Shown piece by piece: positions 1 to 12,042 of a stretch of DNA of 64,000 nt (positions are counted from its first letter, which is position 1; every line of letters begins with the position of its first letter). The position numbers and the translations under genes were made by a program. Under the pieces are notes generated by a model. The model worked only from the letters and a program-made list of their open reading frames with translations, ran no database searches and was not told where the DNA came from. Origin of the DNA: Austropuccinia psidii (lineage: Eukaryota; Basidiomycota; Pucciniomycetes; Pucciniales; Sphaerophragmiaceae); the NCBI GenBank assembly GCA_023105745.1, contig JALGQZ010000002.1, positions 80,431,785-80,495,784 of the forward strand. Direction: 5' to 3'.

Positions 1-176
1 ATCATTGAACTTGGCTTATTCACACTGTACCCAATGTCAAAATAGTAAGTTCTTTGTGGCAATGTGAAATAATGGGCTTTGCTTGTCACAATGGCATGTC
101 TCTGTCACTAAATTTTGAGGCAGTTATTTCACTAGCAAAATTGCTAATGAATCTGAGATATTTGCATTTCTGTAGA

Positions 177-3100
177 CTAAATTTCATGAAATAACGGCTT
201 TATCATTACAAGCAGTCCACATGACAGAACTTTGTTATCATACAATCCACAGTTACCTTCTATTTCTTCTTCAGATATAATCAAGTGTCCATCATCAAAA
301 CCAACAGCTTTATAAAAATTCAGATGCGGCCAATCTGGTAAGAAATTCACATCAATCTTCAAAGTTTTTAAGATCAGAAAGTTATTGTTCAGTATGCTAG
401 ATGGCTCAGAGACTTTAAAAATGCTATTAATAATACCAAAGCGTCGTGAGTTGCCCCTCAGAAAACATATCACACTGTTGCTGACATTTTTGGATTCAGT
501 TGAAAATATATTGTTCCCAATATTAATGTTTGAAACTGGAAAATACCAAGGTGAGACAATCCTTGAAGTGAGATGACTTGTGGATTGCACAGTAGTGTCT
601 AAGCTGATCCAATCAACTATTTCCCTTGTTGCATGAAAATTCTGTAAGTACTCAACCAGGCAATCATAATTTTCTTGGTCATGGCGGGATGGTTTGTTAT
701 ATTTATGGTCATTGAACAGGGCAGGTGGCTGTGATTTGAAAAGCTGTTTTATTTCACATGGCACGGATGGGGATTTCAGGAGAACGGAAAGGTTGGAACA
801 TCGACAGATATGTTGAAGTAAGGTTTTATCTATATCATCTATTTAGAGTTGCAAGAAGTTAATCTTATTCAGTTCAGGTGTTTAATCAATGTGAATATAT
901 TGATCTTATTAATTGACGTACATATTTTGTTATTTGTTGGCATTTTTGCAAATACTCCAATCAAGCGCTCATAACCCCATGTGGCTGAGGCTTGTGCTGG
1001 GCCCCAACGTTGGAAGATTTTGGGAATATGGTCAGCAAAATGAGGATTTGGTTTACTTTTCTGTTTTGGGAACAGGAGTTGATTGGAAAGGCGGAATTTT
1101 TTCCAATGTTCAGCAAATGCAGTCTCATCTCCTATTGAAACAGTCCAACTTGTGGCAATGTTGATAGCACTAATCAAATGGAATGTATTCTTGGTTAGTT
1201 AATTTCCAAGTTGTTCTGACTGACCCATTTGCCTTTGAATGTTGGCGGATTGGTGTACATCTAATGACATCTGTTGACTGAGCATTAAAAATGGAATATA
1301 GACCTTATATAAGAGAGCCCATTCAGCAGCTTTTAAGCTACCATGAGAGGGGGAACCCATGTTGTGAGGTACTTGTGTCCATGATGAGGGAATTATTGTC
1401 TCAGATATGATTTGTCGGAGATGCTCCAGAGCCTCACCCTTGATCTGGTGATCACTCAGTGCAGTGATATCCAATTCAGAGGGGATTTCAGAAGTGGGGA
1501 TGTAATCGGCATCAAATGAAGGAATCTCCACAGAACCACTAGATGGATGTTCTGTGTTAGGGGTGGGCATTGGGAAGTAGTTTTTTTGGGTGGAAGTAGT
1601 GGGGAGTGGCTCATTTATTATTTTTGCTGCGTCTCTTCTCAGGGAGCGGGCCTCTCTCAATGTGATTTTATCAAGAGAGCTGTTGGAGGTCATGGAATCT
1701 GAGTCTGAACCGTTGGTGTCATTGGATTTCCTGCGGGACCTGAGGTAAATTTTTGATTTGGACTCTGGAATGCACAATTTGAAAGTTGCATGATCCTTCA
1801 AAATTCCAAGTATTAAATTATGCATTATTTCAAGATTAACCATTCTGGTGGCATCCCAATACGGAAGGTCTTCTAAAATTGAATATTGCACTCCATACTC
1901 AGAGAAAATTGCTTGTCTTGGTTGTGGGGTTGCCCAAAGCCATTTGGCAATGGTTGATTTATGATTTTGATATGAGCGTGTGTAGTGAAATTGAGGACCA
2001 ATTTCATCAATTTGAGCTTTGTGAATGGTGCAAAAATTACAAAAGTGGTTGCCTGAATGGGAAATAAATCCAGTAAGCTTGCGCATGGCAACCACATCCG
2101 CAATGGCTGTGAGAATGGCAACACGGATAAAGGATCCTGAAGGACCTGTTGAGGTGGGTGAAAAATGGTAACCTTGCCATAGCTCTTTGAGCTCCTTGAT
2201 GAGTGGCATTAATAAATAATTCAATTGAAGGGAAGTTGGCTCCTTCGGACCAGGGATTATTCCTGCAACATAGACATTCTCTGGCTTCAATCTTTCACTT
2301 GGGGGGAGATTAAGACAAATAAGCATGATAGGTCCAATGCTGGCCAACCGGGTGGACTTTCCATGTGCATTAAACCAGTCCACATAAATGGAGAAGGCCA
2401 ATGCACCAGGAATGGACATGAATGGGGGGTCATGGATATTTCTAGTGCCAGTGAAGCGTCTCCAGACCAATCCATCCCAGACGTCACATTTTGGGGAATC
2501 TTCGGGAGTTTGGGATTGTTGATGTTGATGCAGAATTTCCATAATTCCAGCCCGCTGGAGAAATCTGGCAAGCCAATTTTTGAATGGTTGATAAATGAAA
2601 TGTTTTGTTGGTATAAATTTTTGCTTCATGTTGGTGGTGTTTTGGGTGTGGGCTTCAAATGAATAGATGAATTTGCCTAATGATTGTGTGCAAGGGGGAT
2701 CATGATCATTTGGGTCATTATGGCGTTGACAGTGGGGTTGGTCAGTTGTGACTGATTCAGTAAGGCCATTAAGAGAGAAACATTGAGGACAACATATATA
2801 GCTTTGAATCACTGGCTATAATTGGAGATGTTCAAATATGGTACTCAGATCTTGAGGTATATGGAATGCAGGAATGGGGGGACCACCGGAGCTTGAGATG
2901 CTGGACTTGATCAGCAGGTTTAGGGCGGGGTGGAGAATGCGTGAATCCCTGCGGGGTATATTATACCTTAATGATAGAATAGCAGATATTATCACTCCAA
3001 GGTCTTGTGGAGGAAGGGTTTGACTGCTGCTGTATGGTTTCTGTGCAATTGAATTGAGCCCCGGTGCTGTGGAGAAGATGCTTTGGGCCCATGGTGGTGA

Positions 3101-3340
3101 ATAATCAGCTGGGAATGTTTGATCCAATAGAAGTTATGGGCACTCAGATCCTGATGCAGAAGTAGGGATGTTTGGAAGAGATTTGGGTGCAATGGTTGAT
3201 TTGAGCTTTTTAATGTGCTGTTTATATTGGAAAGGTGTGAAGGCAACTCCAGGCCTATCACCCTCAGGGGAAGAGTGTGTTTGAGTTGAGCAGTGTTGAC
3301 ACATGCATATACGCATTGAGGAATAGCAGCGGGTTGTCAT
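177..3340 (-). pseudogene. Tnp2/EnSpm-CACTA-like (possibly Plavaka-type) DNA transposase, decayed
   Basis: This would be the cut-and-paste transposase of a CMC-superfamily DNA transposon. Reading leftwards from the ATG at 3340: a Cys-rich N-terminus (CMCQHC near residue 12, then GVAFTPFQYKQH), a second cysteine motif YICCPQCFSLNG at about 2800, a Tnp2-type core (PLIKELKELW, then LTAIADVVAMRKLTGF and HFCNFC around 2050-2220), and a C-terminal PHFADHIPKIFQRWGP / ERLIGVFAKM block near 930-1050. One frame runs through almost the whole gene but is broken by in-frame stops at 3134-3136 (TAA), 2816-2818 (TAG) and 1199-1201 (TAA). Similarity continues without shift on both sides of each stop, so they read as nonsense changes, not introns. 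A GT-AG intron at 830-921 (acceptor alternatively at 839) joins the last exon in frame. The 3' end may continue past the window edge. Family assignment is motif recognition, without a search. Confidence 0.72.
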
Positions 3341-4301
3341 TGTTGCAGGAATTGGGAGTACGGTTGGTTTGTGTATAAATATCTATGGCTGATGTGAAAG
3401 TGTTTAGGAGTGTTATTAATTGGCAAAAAAATTAAGTGAGTATTTATGAAGGGGGAGATGATTTGAGCCATCTGAGAACTTTATCCCATTTGTAATGGTG
3501 CGTGAGCTGCAGCTGATGGAGTGTAACATGTCTCATCTGGATGGCGGAATTGGTTAGGAGTTTAATTGGGTAAAATGCCATGCTGCTCAATGCTCATACA
3601 TATACTATTTTATTTACACATGGCGATACTGCGGTTTTGACCCTTGAGGGGTGTTCCAATAGGGATGTGTCAACATTGATTTGAGGGGATTGACATTCAA
3701 ACCATGTATGCTGGCACGCCATTGTACATGGCTTTAACCTTATTACAGACATAACGATATAACTCTATTAAATAAAAGGTTGGAGTGCACCTAAACTCTT
3801 GGTATTTGGTTTGAGTGCAGCAGGATTTTAATTGGTTGGAATGTGATTTGGATTGTCTCGCCTTTCTTGAAAAGGTGATGTCTCTTTTGTGGGTAAATCC
3901 TTCATGAACATACCCCTTTACAGATGTACATTGCTGTGGAATTTCAATGCATATATTGGCAGTTTGGATAATTCATAAAATGTGACAATGGGGAGGCGGA
4001 AATGTTACCAAATATGATTACTTATGGATGATGGGTCCCCTTTGAGATCAAGGAAATATTACATTATATGGTGGTAGGCCGTGCCGGGTGGTTTCCGATA
4101 GAAGCGGAGGAGCTCAAGAGGAGGCAGGGAGGATTCTCCTAAAAAGAGGCTTATTGGACTTTCATGCAACACTTAGTTCCAACTATTCATAGAATTTCTC
4201 TATTCTAAATTTGAAAAGATTTCATCTCATATCACTCTATTTTATCATAATACTGAGGTGTTTTATCTAGTTAAAAATATTACTGTACTTTTTCAGCCCT
4301 T
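3341..4301. other. divergent intergenic region
   Basis: No supportable gene. The stretch separates the minus-strand transposase from the plus-strand hypothetical gene and would hold both promoters. The only structured feature I see is the near-palindrome at 3705-3728. Confidence 0.6.
3705..3728. repeat. 24-bp near-palindrome, copy 1
   Basis: Left arm TGTATGCTGGC, right arm GCCATTGTACA, with CCATGTA/TACATGG complementarity extending outward. It matches the layout of the copies at 9437, 9577, 14399 and 16328 (consensus arms TGTWCGGTGGC and GCCACCGWACA). It lies 365 bp upstream of the transposase start and 574 bp upstream of the plus-strand gene start. Function unknown; a transposase or transcription-factor site is inference. 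Confidence 0.5.
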
Positions 4302-6133
4302 ATGTCATCTTTCAAGTCACATAAATCCCATTCAGGTTCTGTTCATGACTCAAATAGTGAATCTAGCATAGAATATGTTCAAACACAGTCACCATTGAGC
4401 CCCAACATTCCTCTCACAACCCCTATTGCATCCTCAATGAATGTATCAGGTCTTAACATTGATGTGGGAAATCCAAAGGCTCCAACTTCAAGCACTTGGT
4501 CGATACCAAATATTTCCGTCACTCCAATTCCCCCGAATCCCACTAATACACAAACACATGTGTCTCAGGGGCCAGAAGGCACACCTCAAATCTCATCACA
4601 CGCTAATCCCCAATCAAAATTTCCATGTGAGTTCCTCCTTAATCCCGGTTGGAATCCAGTCGCATCCCAGGATCCCTTTGGCCAAAGTAAACAGCCAACC
4701 CTCAATATTCCATCAGGATCTCAGGTTCATGTGGGTGATGAAAGGCGCGTGGATGGGGGGCGACGAAAAAGACCATTGGAGTGGTCTGTTGGAGGGAAAT
4801 CCAGGATTGACGCTTCATCAAAGTAAGTCATTTTAATTTCGGAGTATAACCTTTTTCACAATTTGATATGTTTGTTTCATGGGTTAGATATGGCACCTAA
4901 AGGCAAGTCAGTCCGATCTCAGGAGCCAATTGAAGATTGTGAGTATGACCAGTCTTCATTCATTTTTTGATGTGTTAACTGATGATGTGCATGGCAGGTG
5001 ATGAACTTTATGCATCTTCACCTCTGGTCCATAAAGAGAAAGTCACTGGACGTCATCATCCATATTCCTCCAAACCAAGAACAGCTCATGCCAGTTCATC
5101 AAGAGAAAAAATGGTGGATGATGAGGATGAGAACATGTCTCCGACTCAAATGGAAACAAATGATGAAGCAAGGAGTGACAATTTCACGGCGCATGATCAT
5201 GGCACTCAGTCAAATAATGAGTTCACCCATCCTCAAATGCCCCTTGCCCAGAGTATGCTTGAGCAATCCGAGGTCAGACAGCAAAGGAACCAGGCTCGTA
5301 AAGCTCACAATGTGGCAAAACGTGCAAGCCAGAAGGAGCAACAAAAATGGCTGAAAGCAGAACTTCCAGAGAATGTCCATGGAATGAGATCAGCAGTACA
5401 TGCACATTGCCTGTTCCTACTCAAAGTTAGGGATAAGGATTTTTCCTCACTACCAGCACCACCAAGCACAGAAGAGCGTGAAATTGCAATTCAAGTGGCT
5501 GGTCATCTCGGATATGTCCCCAAGGATGTTTTCAATGAGCCATCAACACAGGTTCAGTCTCAGGGTTTCCAAAGCTACTGCGAAAATGAGCTCCACAAGC
5601 TAGGACTAAAGTGATTCACTTGGGACTGGGAGAGCTCATGGCAACATCCGTTCAATGAGCTGATGTCTATGGTGTTTTACCGTACATTCCGTCTTGCACT
5701 GGTCAGCACCGAGTATCATCATTACTGTTGGAACAAGGATCATAATAACTATGGGGTCATGGCGGCTTTAATGGAGCAATATTTCACTTATTTGAAAAGA
5801 GAATGGAAGTCTATTCAAAAGGTTGCCGAGTATTTGGTTAAAAAGAAGGAGAATCAAAAGCTTGCAAAGATTCGTCAAAGGGTTAGTTAATGTATCTCTT
5901 TTTCATTGGGAGCAAAGACTGATGATGATCTACTTCATTATGTGCAGACCTGTGAGCGCCGTCGTGAATGGTGTGATACGGCTAAATTTCCCATTCTAGC
6001 ATCACAATTCAATGACCCTCGAGTATGTTCAGATACTGAGGAGGTACTGGAAAATGGCCGTCAAGTTTACCGCAAAGTGGGATTACGCTGGCGCTCCCAG
6101 TTATTTAATGAATTGGTATTAAAAATGGATTGA
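4302..6133 (+). pseudogene. rust-type hypothetical protein next to the transposase, one in-frame stop
   Basis: Function not recognised; it resembles a repeated rust family I cannot name. Exon 1 (4302 to about 4822) codes a Ser/Pro/Thr-rich, low-complexity segment. A GT-AG intron fits 4823-4887, but the phase is off by one base, so either the junction differs or there is a frameshift. Exon 2 (4888-4938) begins MAPKGKSV after an ATG at 4890. The intron at 4939-4997 (GTGAGT...GCAG) is phase-consistent. The next exon has a charged segment, then HGMRSAVHAHCLFLLKVRDK. An in-frame TGA at 5612-5614 interrupts a frame that continues FTWDWESSWQHPFN to 5881; a single C-to-T change from CGA would produce it. 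The intron at 5882-5947 joins a last exon with the Cys/Arg-rich TCERRREWC. No transmembrane segment seen. Divergent position to the transposase suggests an element accessory protein, but that is inference. Confidence 0.5.
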
Positions 6134-6684
6134 GACATAGAGTTTTGTAATTGCATTAAAAAAAAGGGTAAAAAAACTATTGATAGATTGCCAGAATTAC
6201 AATCGACAGATGATGGTGATATTCCGGAAGGCTTATCATTTCAGGTATTTGATCAAGATTGGCTCAAAGGCTGTAGTAAGATGCAGACTAGCGCCCTCAA
6301 GATACTTGACATGCCAGTTATTAGGCCGAATGGTGATGCTCTGCAATAACTTAGTAATATAAATGTATAGCACCGTTACAAATTAACATTTTGTGAATTA
6401 TTTGTGCAGGTGTAATACAATCTGAGTATTAATCCTTAAAGATGCAACTTGCTAAATATGTCAGAATATAGACAATATGAGTTGGACTGTATCACCATCT
6501 CCCTTAGAAATAATACTCTATTGCTCATTTTCATTGAGAAAATATTGAAGGAGTTCGATCCAACTCATGGTGTTCATAATTGTGGACCTATGCCAGGGTA
6601 AACAAGAGTTATCAACTTGGTCAAACACAAATTATATAATATCAGTAAGGCTCATGCAGTTAATGATTTTTTCTTTTCTTGGAC
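6134..6684. other. convergent intergenic region
   Basis: Lies between the 3' ends of the plus-strand hypothetical gene and the minus-strand helicase. I see only AT-rich sequence with no conserved coding signal and no structured repeat. Confidence 0.5.
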
Positions 6685-9069
6685 CTATTGGTGTTTGGAA
6701 AATGGCATTTCCATAAGGAAGGATTTTAGAATAGCAATACAATTAGGGTCAAAGATGATCTTGAAAGGTACCTTCCGCATGTTGACCTCAACTGAATGAG
6801 GAGTGATATAGTGGATGACCTTTACAGGTTGTTGTTGGCCAATACGATGGAGTCGATCAACAGCCTGAGCCTCAATGGCTGGGTTCCAATTGGGCTCCTG
6901 GAAATGTGGATGTCAGGGGCCGCAAATCAGGGCAGAATTTTGGGGGTCCCCTCACCATTAAATAGACCGTATTAGCACAAGTTATATTGAGGCCAGTTCC
7001 AGCTGCGGCAATGGATGCAATCAGTACTTCACATTCAGGATTATTGAAGAAATTCTCCAGTGCCTTCTCCTGTGCTTGTGCTGTAATTGTTCCATCAATT
7101 CGTGCTGAAAGGATAGAGTGATGGGCAAGGGCAATACCAATTCTACAATATGAAAAAGTCAGATGGATTCAATTGGTAATGGATGCATATTAGAATTAAC
7201 ACACAAATCTAGAAATTGGGTCCATTGGGAGTAAACCACCAATTTGGTTGGACCAAACCTTGTTTGTTTGTTCTTCATTAAGCTTTGTAGGAGGTGTGCA
7301 ATTTTACTACTCATCATGCATGTTTTGACATCCACAATAGTTCGTGTGATTGTTGGCGAGTTATCCTGAGTGCTCCTGCCCTTGGGGTCTTCCAAATCCG
7401 CCTCTGCAATTGTGTTAAGCATGATGCGATGGTTACAACATATTTGCAGCTTATTAATATTTCTGAAAAATTCTCCTGATCCTTTGCTTTTGGATGATAG
7501 GAATTCTTCATATAATATGGAATATTCTTGCTGCATGGTTGGGTTGAGTGGGAGCAGCACATAATGATGGCTAATAGTGGGGAGGGATTCGAGATGTGTG
7601 GTTTTGGTGCGGCGCAAACTTAAATGCCGCAATGCCAAATGCAAAATATCATTGCAACCTTTTGAAAGAATACTCAGGATGAATGGTGACCAGTTATCTT
7701 GATTGGCGCTCTGTGGTTGAGTGATGAATGATATGATGCCCAAAAGGTCATAAATGGTGTTGTGAATAGGTGTGCCCGTTAAGCATATTTGATGGGATGA
7801 AAGGAGGCTATTAATGGCATGGTGAGTGGCAGTGTATTGAGAGCGAATATAGCTATAAGAGGGGGCAAGGGTTATTGGATATAAAAGGTAATTTGAATCA
7901 TTTAAGATCAGAGACTCACTGTGCTTCATCCAAAATTATACAATGCCAATTGATTTGAAAAATGAATGATGTAGAGGTATTGGTTTGCTTAAATTCTTGG
8001 GTGATAGTATTGTAAGAAGTGATGATGATATCATATTTTAAGATGTTGTCTTTGGATAATGAGTGACAAGTGGGACCATGGTAGACTTTGGAATGCAGCG
8101 CTCCAGCCTGAGCATGCTTGGATATTTCTGATTGCCAGTTGGTAATTAAGCGAGGGGGGCAGATGATCATGGTGGGCGTGGAGCGATGGGGGTTTGCAAT
8201 CATCCTCTCCTTGGAGGTACCAATTAGAGCAATGGCCTGAATGGTTTTACCTAATCCCATATCATCCGCGAGCAGTCCTCCAAGAGGGGTATTGGTTGAA
8301 AGGCATTCAAATGAGCTAACGACCTTGTTTGTAATGATGTGCCTGGCATTGAAAGTGGATCCTGGGGGTGAGGTGGCCCAAAGGTTACGGGCTGATTGGC
8401 CATTGGAGATTTCTCGATCCCAGAGAAAAGCTAGTCCGGTCTTTTGATGAGGGAGGAGGGGGGTTTGAATAATGGCATGGGGCGGTCTGATCCACTGGGT
8501 AATTGTATCAGTTTTTGCTTGGAAATCCATGATGAAACAGCAGGATATGAAGCTTGCGTTGAGTTTGAAGCGGGAAATGATGGAGTAAAAAGTTGACATT
8601 GACTATGAGTATTACAGTCATATTCTTTGGGCATTTTAAGCTTGAAATCTTGTGTTCGAAAGCTTTCCATTATGAATAAAAGGTTTGGATACCATGTGAA
8701 GAACATCAATGCTAGATTGGGTTTCTGAGATAAGGAGGGATCATTTGCATCAGTCATAAATACTCCCTCAACAAATAATATTTGAGTAGGATTGGATTGG
8801 CAATTTTCAATCCATGCCCCACCAGGACCACAGTGCATGAAAGTTTTTGGTGCCCCAAGGAATGGTATCAACGTTTTGGAAAGGGTTGCAGGTAGAGAGC
8901 CAATAGCACGCTGGTGATTGGGGAGATAAACAAATATGTTGTGTTGATTGTGCCATATGATAATCCAAGAAGCTAAGTGGGAATTCTCAGGATTTAAGGC
9001 TATATCACTATTTATTGGAATACAAATATTAATCATCCCAATGCAAAGTGGTTGTGAAGGGGTTGACAT
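6685..9069 (-). CDS. SNF2-family ATP-dependent DNA helicase/translocase
   Basis: Expected role: ATP-driven DNA translocation in chromatin remodelling or repair in the nucleus. All diagnostic SNF2 motifs are visible: LLPHQKTG (Q-like) near 8450, Walker A DMGLGKT near 8260, DEAH (motif II) at 7921-7930 completed only by splicing, LTGTP (III) near 7790, KLVVYSQW (IV), ASIAAAGTGLNI (V), and EPNWNPAIEAQAVDRLHRIGQ in two pieces (VI). Three introns can be placed with consistent phase: 7853-7919 (GTGAGT...TATAG), 7143-7204 (GTGTGT...TTGTAG) and 6898-6955 (GTGAGG...TTCCAG). Stop TAG at 6685-6687, though extra 3' exons are possible because the text after TPHSVE looks non-canonical. The N-terminal frame (9069 to about 8600) and the helicase frame differ by one step; I could not choose between an intron and an indel around 8500-8690. 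No RING insertion between the lobes. A HIRAN-like N-terminus is possible but weak. Confidence 0.78.
7853..7919 (-). other. spliceosomal intron that splits the DEAH box
   Basis: 67 nt, donor GTGAGT at 7919, acceptor TATAG ending at 7853. Joining the flanking bases changes an apparent DEAQ-stop into DEAH followed by the conserved region leading to LTGTP. The restored motif is strong evidence that the gene is, or was until recently, expressed and spliced. Confidence 0.85.
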
Positions 9070-9436
9070 GATGGCTATTTTAAATTATTTGGGGATAGTC
9101 GGAAATTATATGATTGGGAAGGGTTAGCTAAACGTAATGAAGACAAATAGGCTCAGATGGGGAACTTATATGAGAGGCAGCAATGGGGTCAAGGGGGGAT
9201 GGCCTGTGGTTACGTGCATGGTCTTGATGGGGATGGGCCTCTTGGGCTCATAATTTTCATATCCGATTTGGGGAATATATCAAGGCAAGGTGGCCAAAAT
9301 GTGGGTGCACCAATATGACTGCTGGATCTGCAGCAAGGTACAAAACCCTTGGTGGAACAAGGTTGACATTAGCATATCCAAAATTGGGTGGGTTGTAGCA
9401 ACTTATTGTGGAGGGCATATCAGAGGCATGCAGTCA

Positions 9437-9460
9437 TGTTCGCTGGTGTGACAGCAAACA
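9437..9460. repeat. 24-bp near-palindrome, copy 2
   Basis: Arms CATGTTCGCTG and CAGCAAACATG (from 9436 to 9461) are reverse complements with one mismatch. It lies 368 bp upstream of the helicase start and exactly 140 bp from copy 3, so the two form a phased pair. Confidence 0.55.
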
Positions 9461-9576
9461 TGGATGCATATATATCTTCCCCAGGTTAATTGTAGCACAG
9501 GGACCTACTGGGCAATGTTGGCCGTTTCAGAGGGAAATCTCACTGTGGGGATGTTTGTGTGTGGGCGGGTGAGATA

Positions 9577-9600
9577 TGTTCGGTGGCGTGACACCAAACA
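9577..9600. repeat. 24-bp near-palindrome, copy 3
   Basis: Arms ATGTTCGGTG and CACCAAACAT (9576-9601) with one mismatch; the full site matches the consensus arms TGTWCGGTGGC / GCCACCGWACA at most positions. Upstream of the helicase gene, 508 bp from its ATG. Confidence 0.6.
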
Positions 9601-10780
9601 TGACTTTGGTTTTGCGTGAAGGTTTTTGATGACTGATTCCAACTAGGCTTCAGGGGGGGAAGTGTGGCATGATCCACATCTACATTCACCCCTATTGCGT
9701 TTGAGGAGGCTACTATTCCCCAGAGATTGGGATCACGGTCTTTGCCTCACGCGTGTACAAAACTCAGGAGAAAGAGGCCACCCACCCAAGGGAATTGCTG
9801 GCTGCAAGCCAGGTGCCACAACTTGCGCGGGGCGTGTGAGAACGTGAAGAAAATTACCCGCGGTGGGAGATACCCACGCAAACATAACCAGCCTCAGCAA
9901 TCATAGGCTGGGATTATTCTGATGTCAATGAGGCTGAAGCAAATCCACACTGATTGGCCTCAGGTTTCCACGCGCGAGCAGGTGAGCGTCTGCAGTCAAG
10001 CTGACCACCCGACCAAGAAACTAGCCGGTAGGAACACTGGCAGTAAAATGTCTTCCAGGCGTGTGAAAATTGCCTGTGTATGACCCGTCGGGGGTGTGTA
10101 TGAAAGCGTGTGGCTGCCCGACAATGAGCATGCACAATGAACAATTGGGGCCAGTCATTGTTTGCCCCAACAATGGCACCGGAGTGAATCAACTGTTTGT
10201 GTATTACCCAAATAATAAGTCATCCCATTATGACCCACTTTCATTAACTCGGATTACACCCGCGTCTATGCCATTGTTAGGCAGAGCTCTGCAAAAAGGT
10301 TCACCAAAGGGATGCAGTTGAGATATATGACTCAATGGCTTGACGTGATTTTCATGTTACATTGCTGAACAGCTTTTGCTCTGCCCCGCAGCATACATTT
10401 ACACAGGTGTACTGCGTACTACAGTGTTGGCTGTACAGATCAGGAAGGTGTTATACTACTTGAGCCTGCATGCATATAGCAAATGTGCATGCACCTTCCG
10501 ATTGTTTGCATATACGTAGCTCATGTGCCACATGCTCAGCATTGCATTTCACCCGATTTGCACATGCAAGCTGAGCATGTCATGGTCAAAGGCACCGTGT
10601 GAAAGTGCTCAGTAAAGCCATGGAATGAACTTTTTTTGCAATAGTTCATTGGAAGGCTCAGTTTGGAGCACTTCACCAAAGCGTGTGAAATGCTGCACCT
10701 GGCTGAAATGTCACCCGATGCTGTGCCAAATGCTCAGATTGTGGGCATACAAAAACAACTGAGCAATGGCTCAGCATGGT

Positions 10781-11482
10781 GCATTTCATATTGTTATATC
10801 ACTTGTTCAATTACTGTGCCATCAAAATGTTCAGCCACTGAGCATTTCAATTATGACCCAAAAGCAAACCTGAGCAATGGGTCGAGGCAAGCTCACGCTG
10901 TATTCACTTGTGTTACAGCCCCCCCTTTGTTCACATACTATTACCAGGCCATACGGCTGGTAATATTGCCGCGGTCACTTGTGACCAAATGCACCAGGTG
11001 CATTTCTGCATGGGTCACTTGTGCATTCCACCCACAATGCACATTCAACAAGGGCCTCACGACCACCCTCCCGGGTGATCGGGTGGCTATTTAAGGAAAG
11101 AAAGGGGATTTGACTCAGCTTGACAATTTAATAAATTGCAATACTCAGCTGTGCATTTGATATTGTTATATCAATTGTTCAATTACTGTGCAATTAAAAT
11201 GTTCAGCCACTGAGCATTTCAATTATGACCCAAAAGAAAACCTGAGCAATGGGTCGAGGCAAGCTCACGCTGTATTCACTTGTCTTACAGCCCCCCCCTT
11301 TGTTCAAAGACTATCACCAGGCCATAAGGCCGGTGATCTTGCCGCGGTCACTTGTGCATTGCACCCACAATGCACAATCAATAAGGGCCTCACGACCACC
11401 CTCCGGGGTGATCGGGTAGCAATTTAAGGAAACAAAGGGGATTTGACTCAGCTTGACAATTCAATAAATTGCAATACTCAGC
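10781..11482 (+). repeat. tandem direct duplication, two units of about 340-370 bp
   Basis: The segment starting GCATTTCATATTGTTATATC at 10781 recurs from 11153, and the shared tail AATAAATTGCAATACTCAGC occurs at 11130-11149 and again at 11463-11482. The units are highly similar with small indels. Both contain TGAGCAATGGGTCGAGGCAA, a C-rich tract before TTTGTTCA, and CTCACGACCACCCTCC. The array lies upstream of the TATA box at 11633, so it may be duplicated promoter DNA of the following gene; that role is inference. Confidence 0.75.
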
Positions 11483-11632
11483 CAGACCCCCATTGTTCTT
11501 CTGCCTCACGCGAGCATTTCACTTCTCAGTTGCAGCATTCACTGAGACTCAGCTTCAATTTTGCCCACACGCCTTGAAGCTGAGACTTTTGCGGGTGCTG
11601 CAACTGCTGAGATCATCTCAGCTTCACCATGG

Positions 11633-11640
11633 TATAAAAG
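11633..11640 (+). promoter_or_regulatory. TATA box of the Cys-cluster/proline-rich gene
   Basis: TATAAAAG, followed by a C/T-rich stretch typical of fungal core promoters and 5' leaders (about 11660-11850). The distance to the first plausible ATG (12043) is about 400 bp. A TTTTTAG acceptor-like sequence directly before that ATG suggests an intron in the leader. Confidence 0.55.
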
Positions 11641-12042
11641 ACCATCTTCACACGACACGCACTTCACTTTCTTTCTCACCCGCTCCACTTTGTTCAACCT
11701 CACCCGCGTTTGTCCTTCTTGTGCGTATTCCCCTTTGTCTTTTGCACTCCACTAAACCCACTTCCCTTCCTTTTGCCTGTTTGTTTATTCTTCTGATCCG
11801 TTCAGAACCTCCCTTCTATCCACCTTGTGCGTTACCTCTTTTTTTAACTTTTGTCAACATTATGTACCGATATTAATATTTTTCTTTCTTCACGACTTCC
11901 TTGCAGACTTTTAAAAACTTCCGACTAGAGCGTTTTTAATTTGATTCCGTTTTAAATTTATATAATTCATCGTACGTCATCCTTTTCTTTCTTGATTGCT
12001 TACTTTCTATTCAGTTACTAACCCCAATTTTTTTGTTTTTAG

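Larger units (their letters stand above)
9070..10780. other. long intergenic region upstream of helicase
   Basis: No coding frame here has recognisable composition or motifs. It holds the paired near-palindromes at 9437 and 9577. From about 10.4 kb onward short repeated words such as TGAGCAATGG and TGTGCATGCAC become common. I see nothing else. Confidence 0.5.

Noticed and set aside
2816..2860. Short intron to remove the TAG at 2816 in the transposase
   Set aside because: The only GT-AG pair nearby gives an intron of about 30 nt, shorter than the 58-75 nt introns seen here, and the flanking coding text is continuous across the stop.
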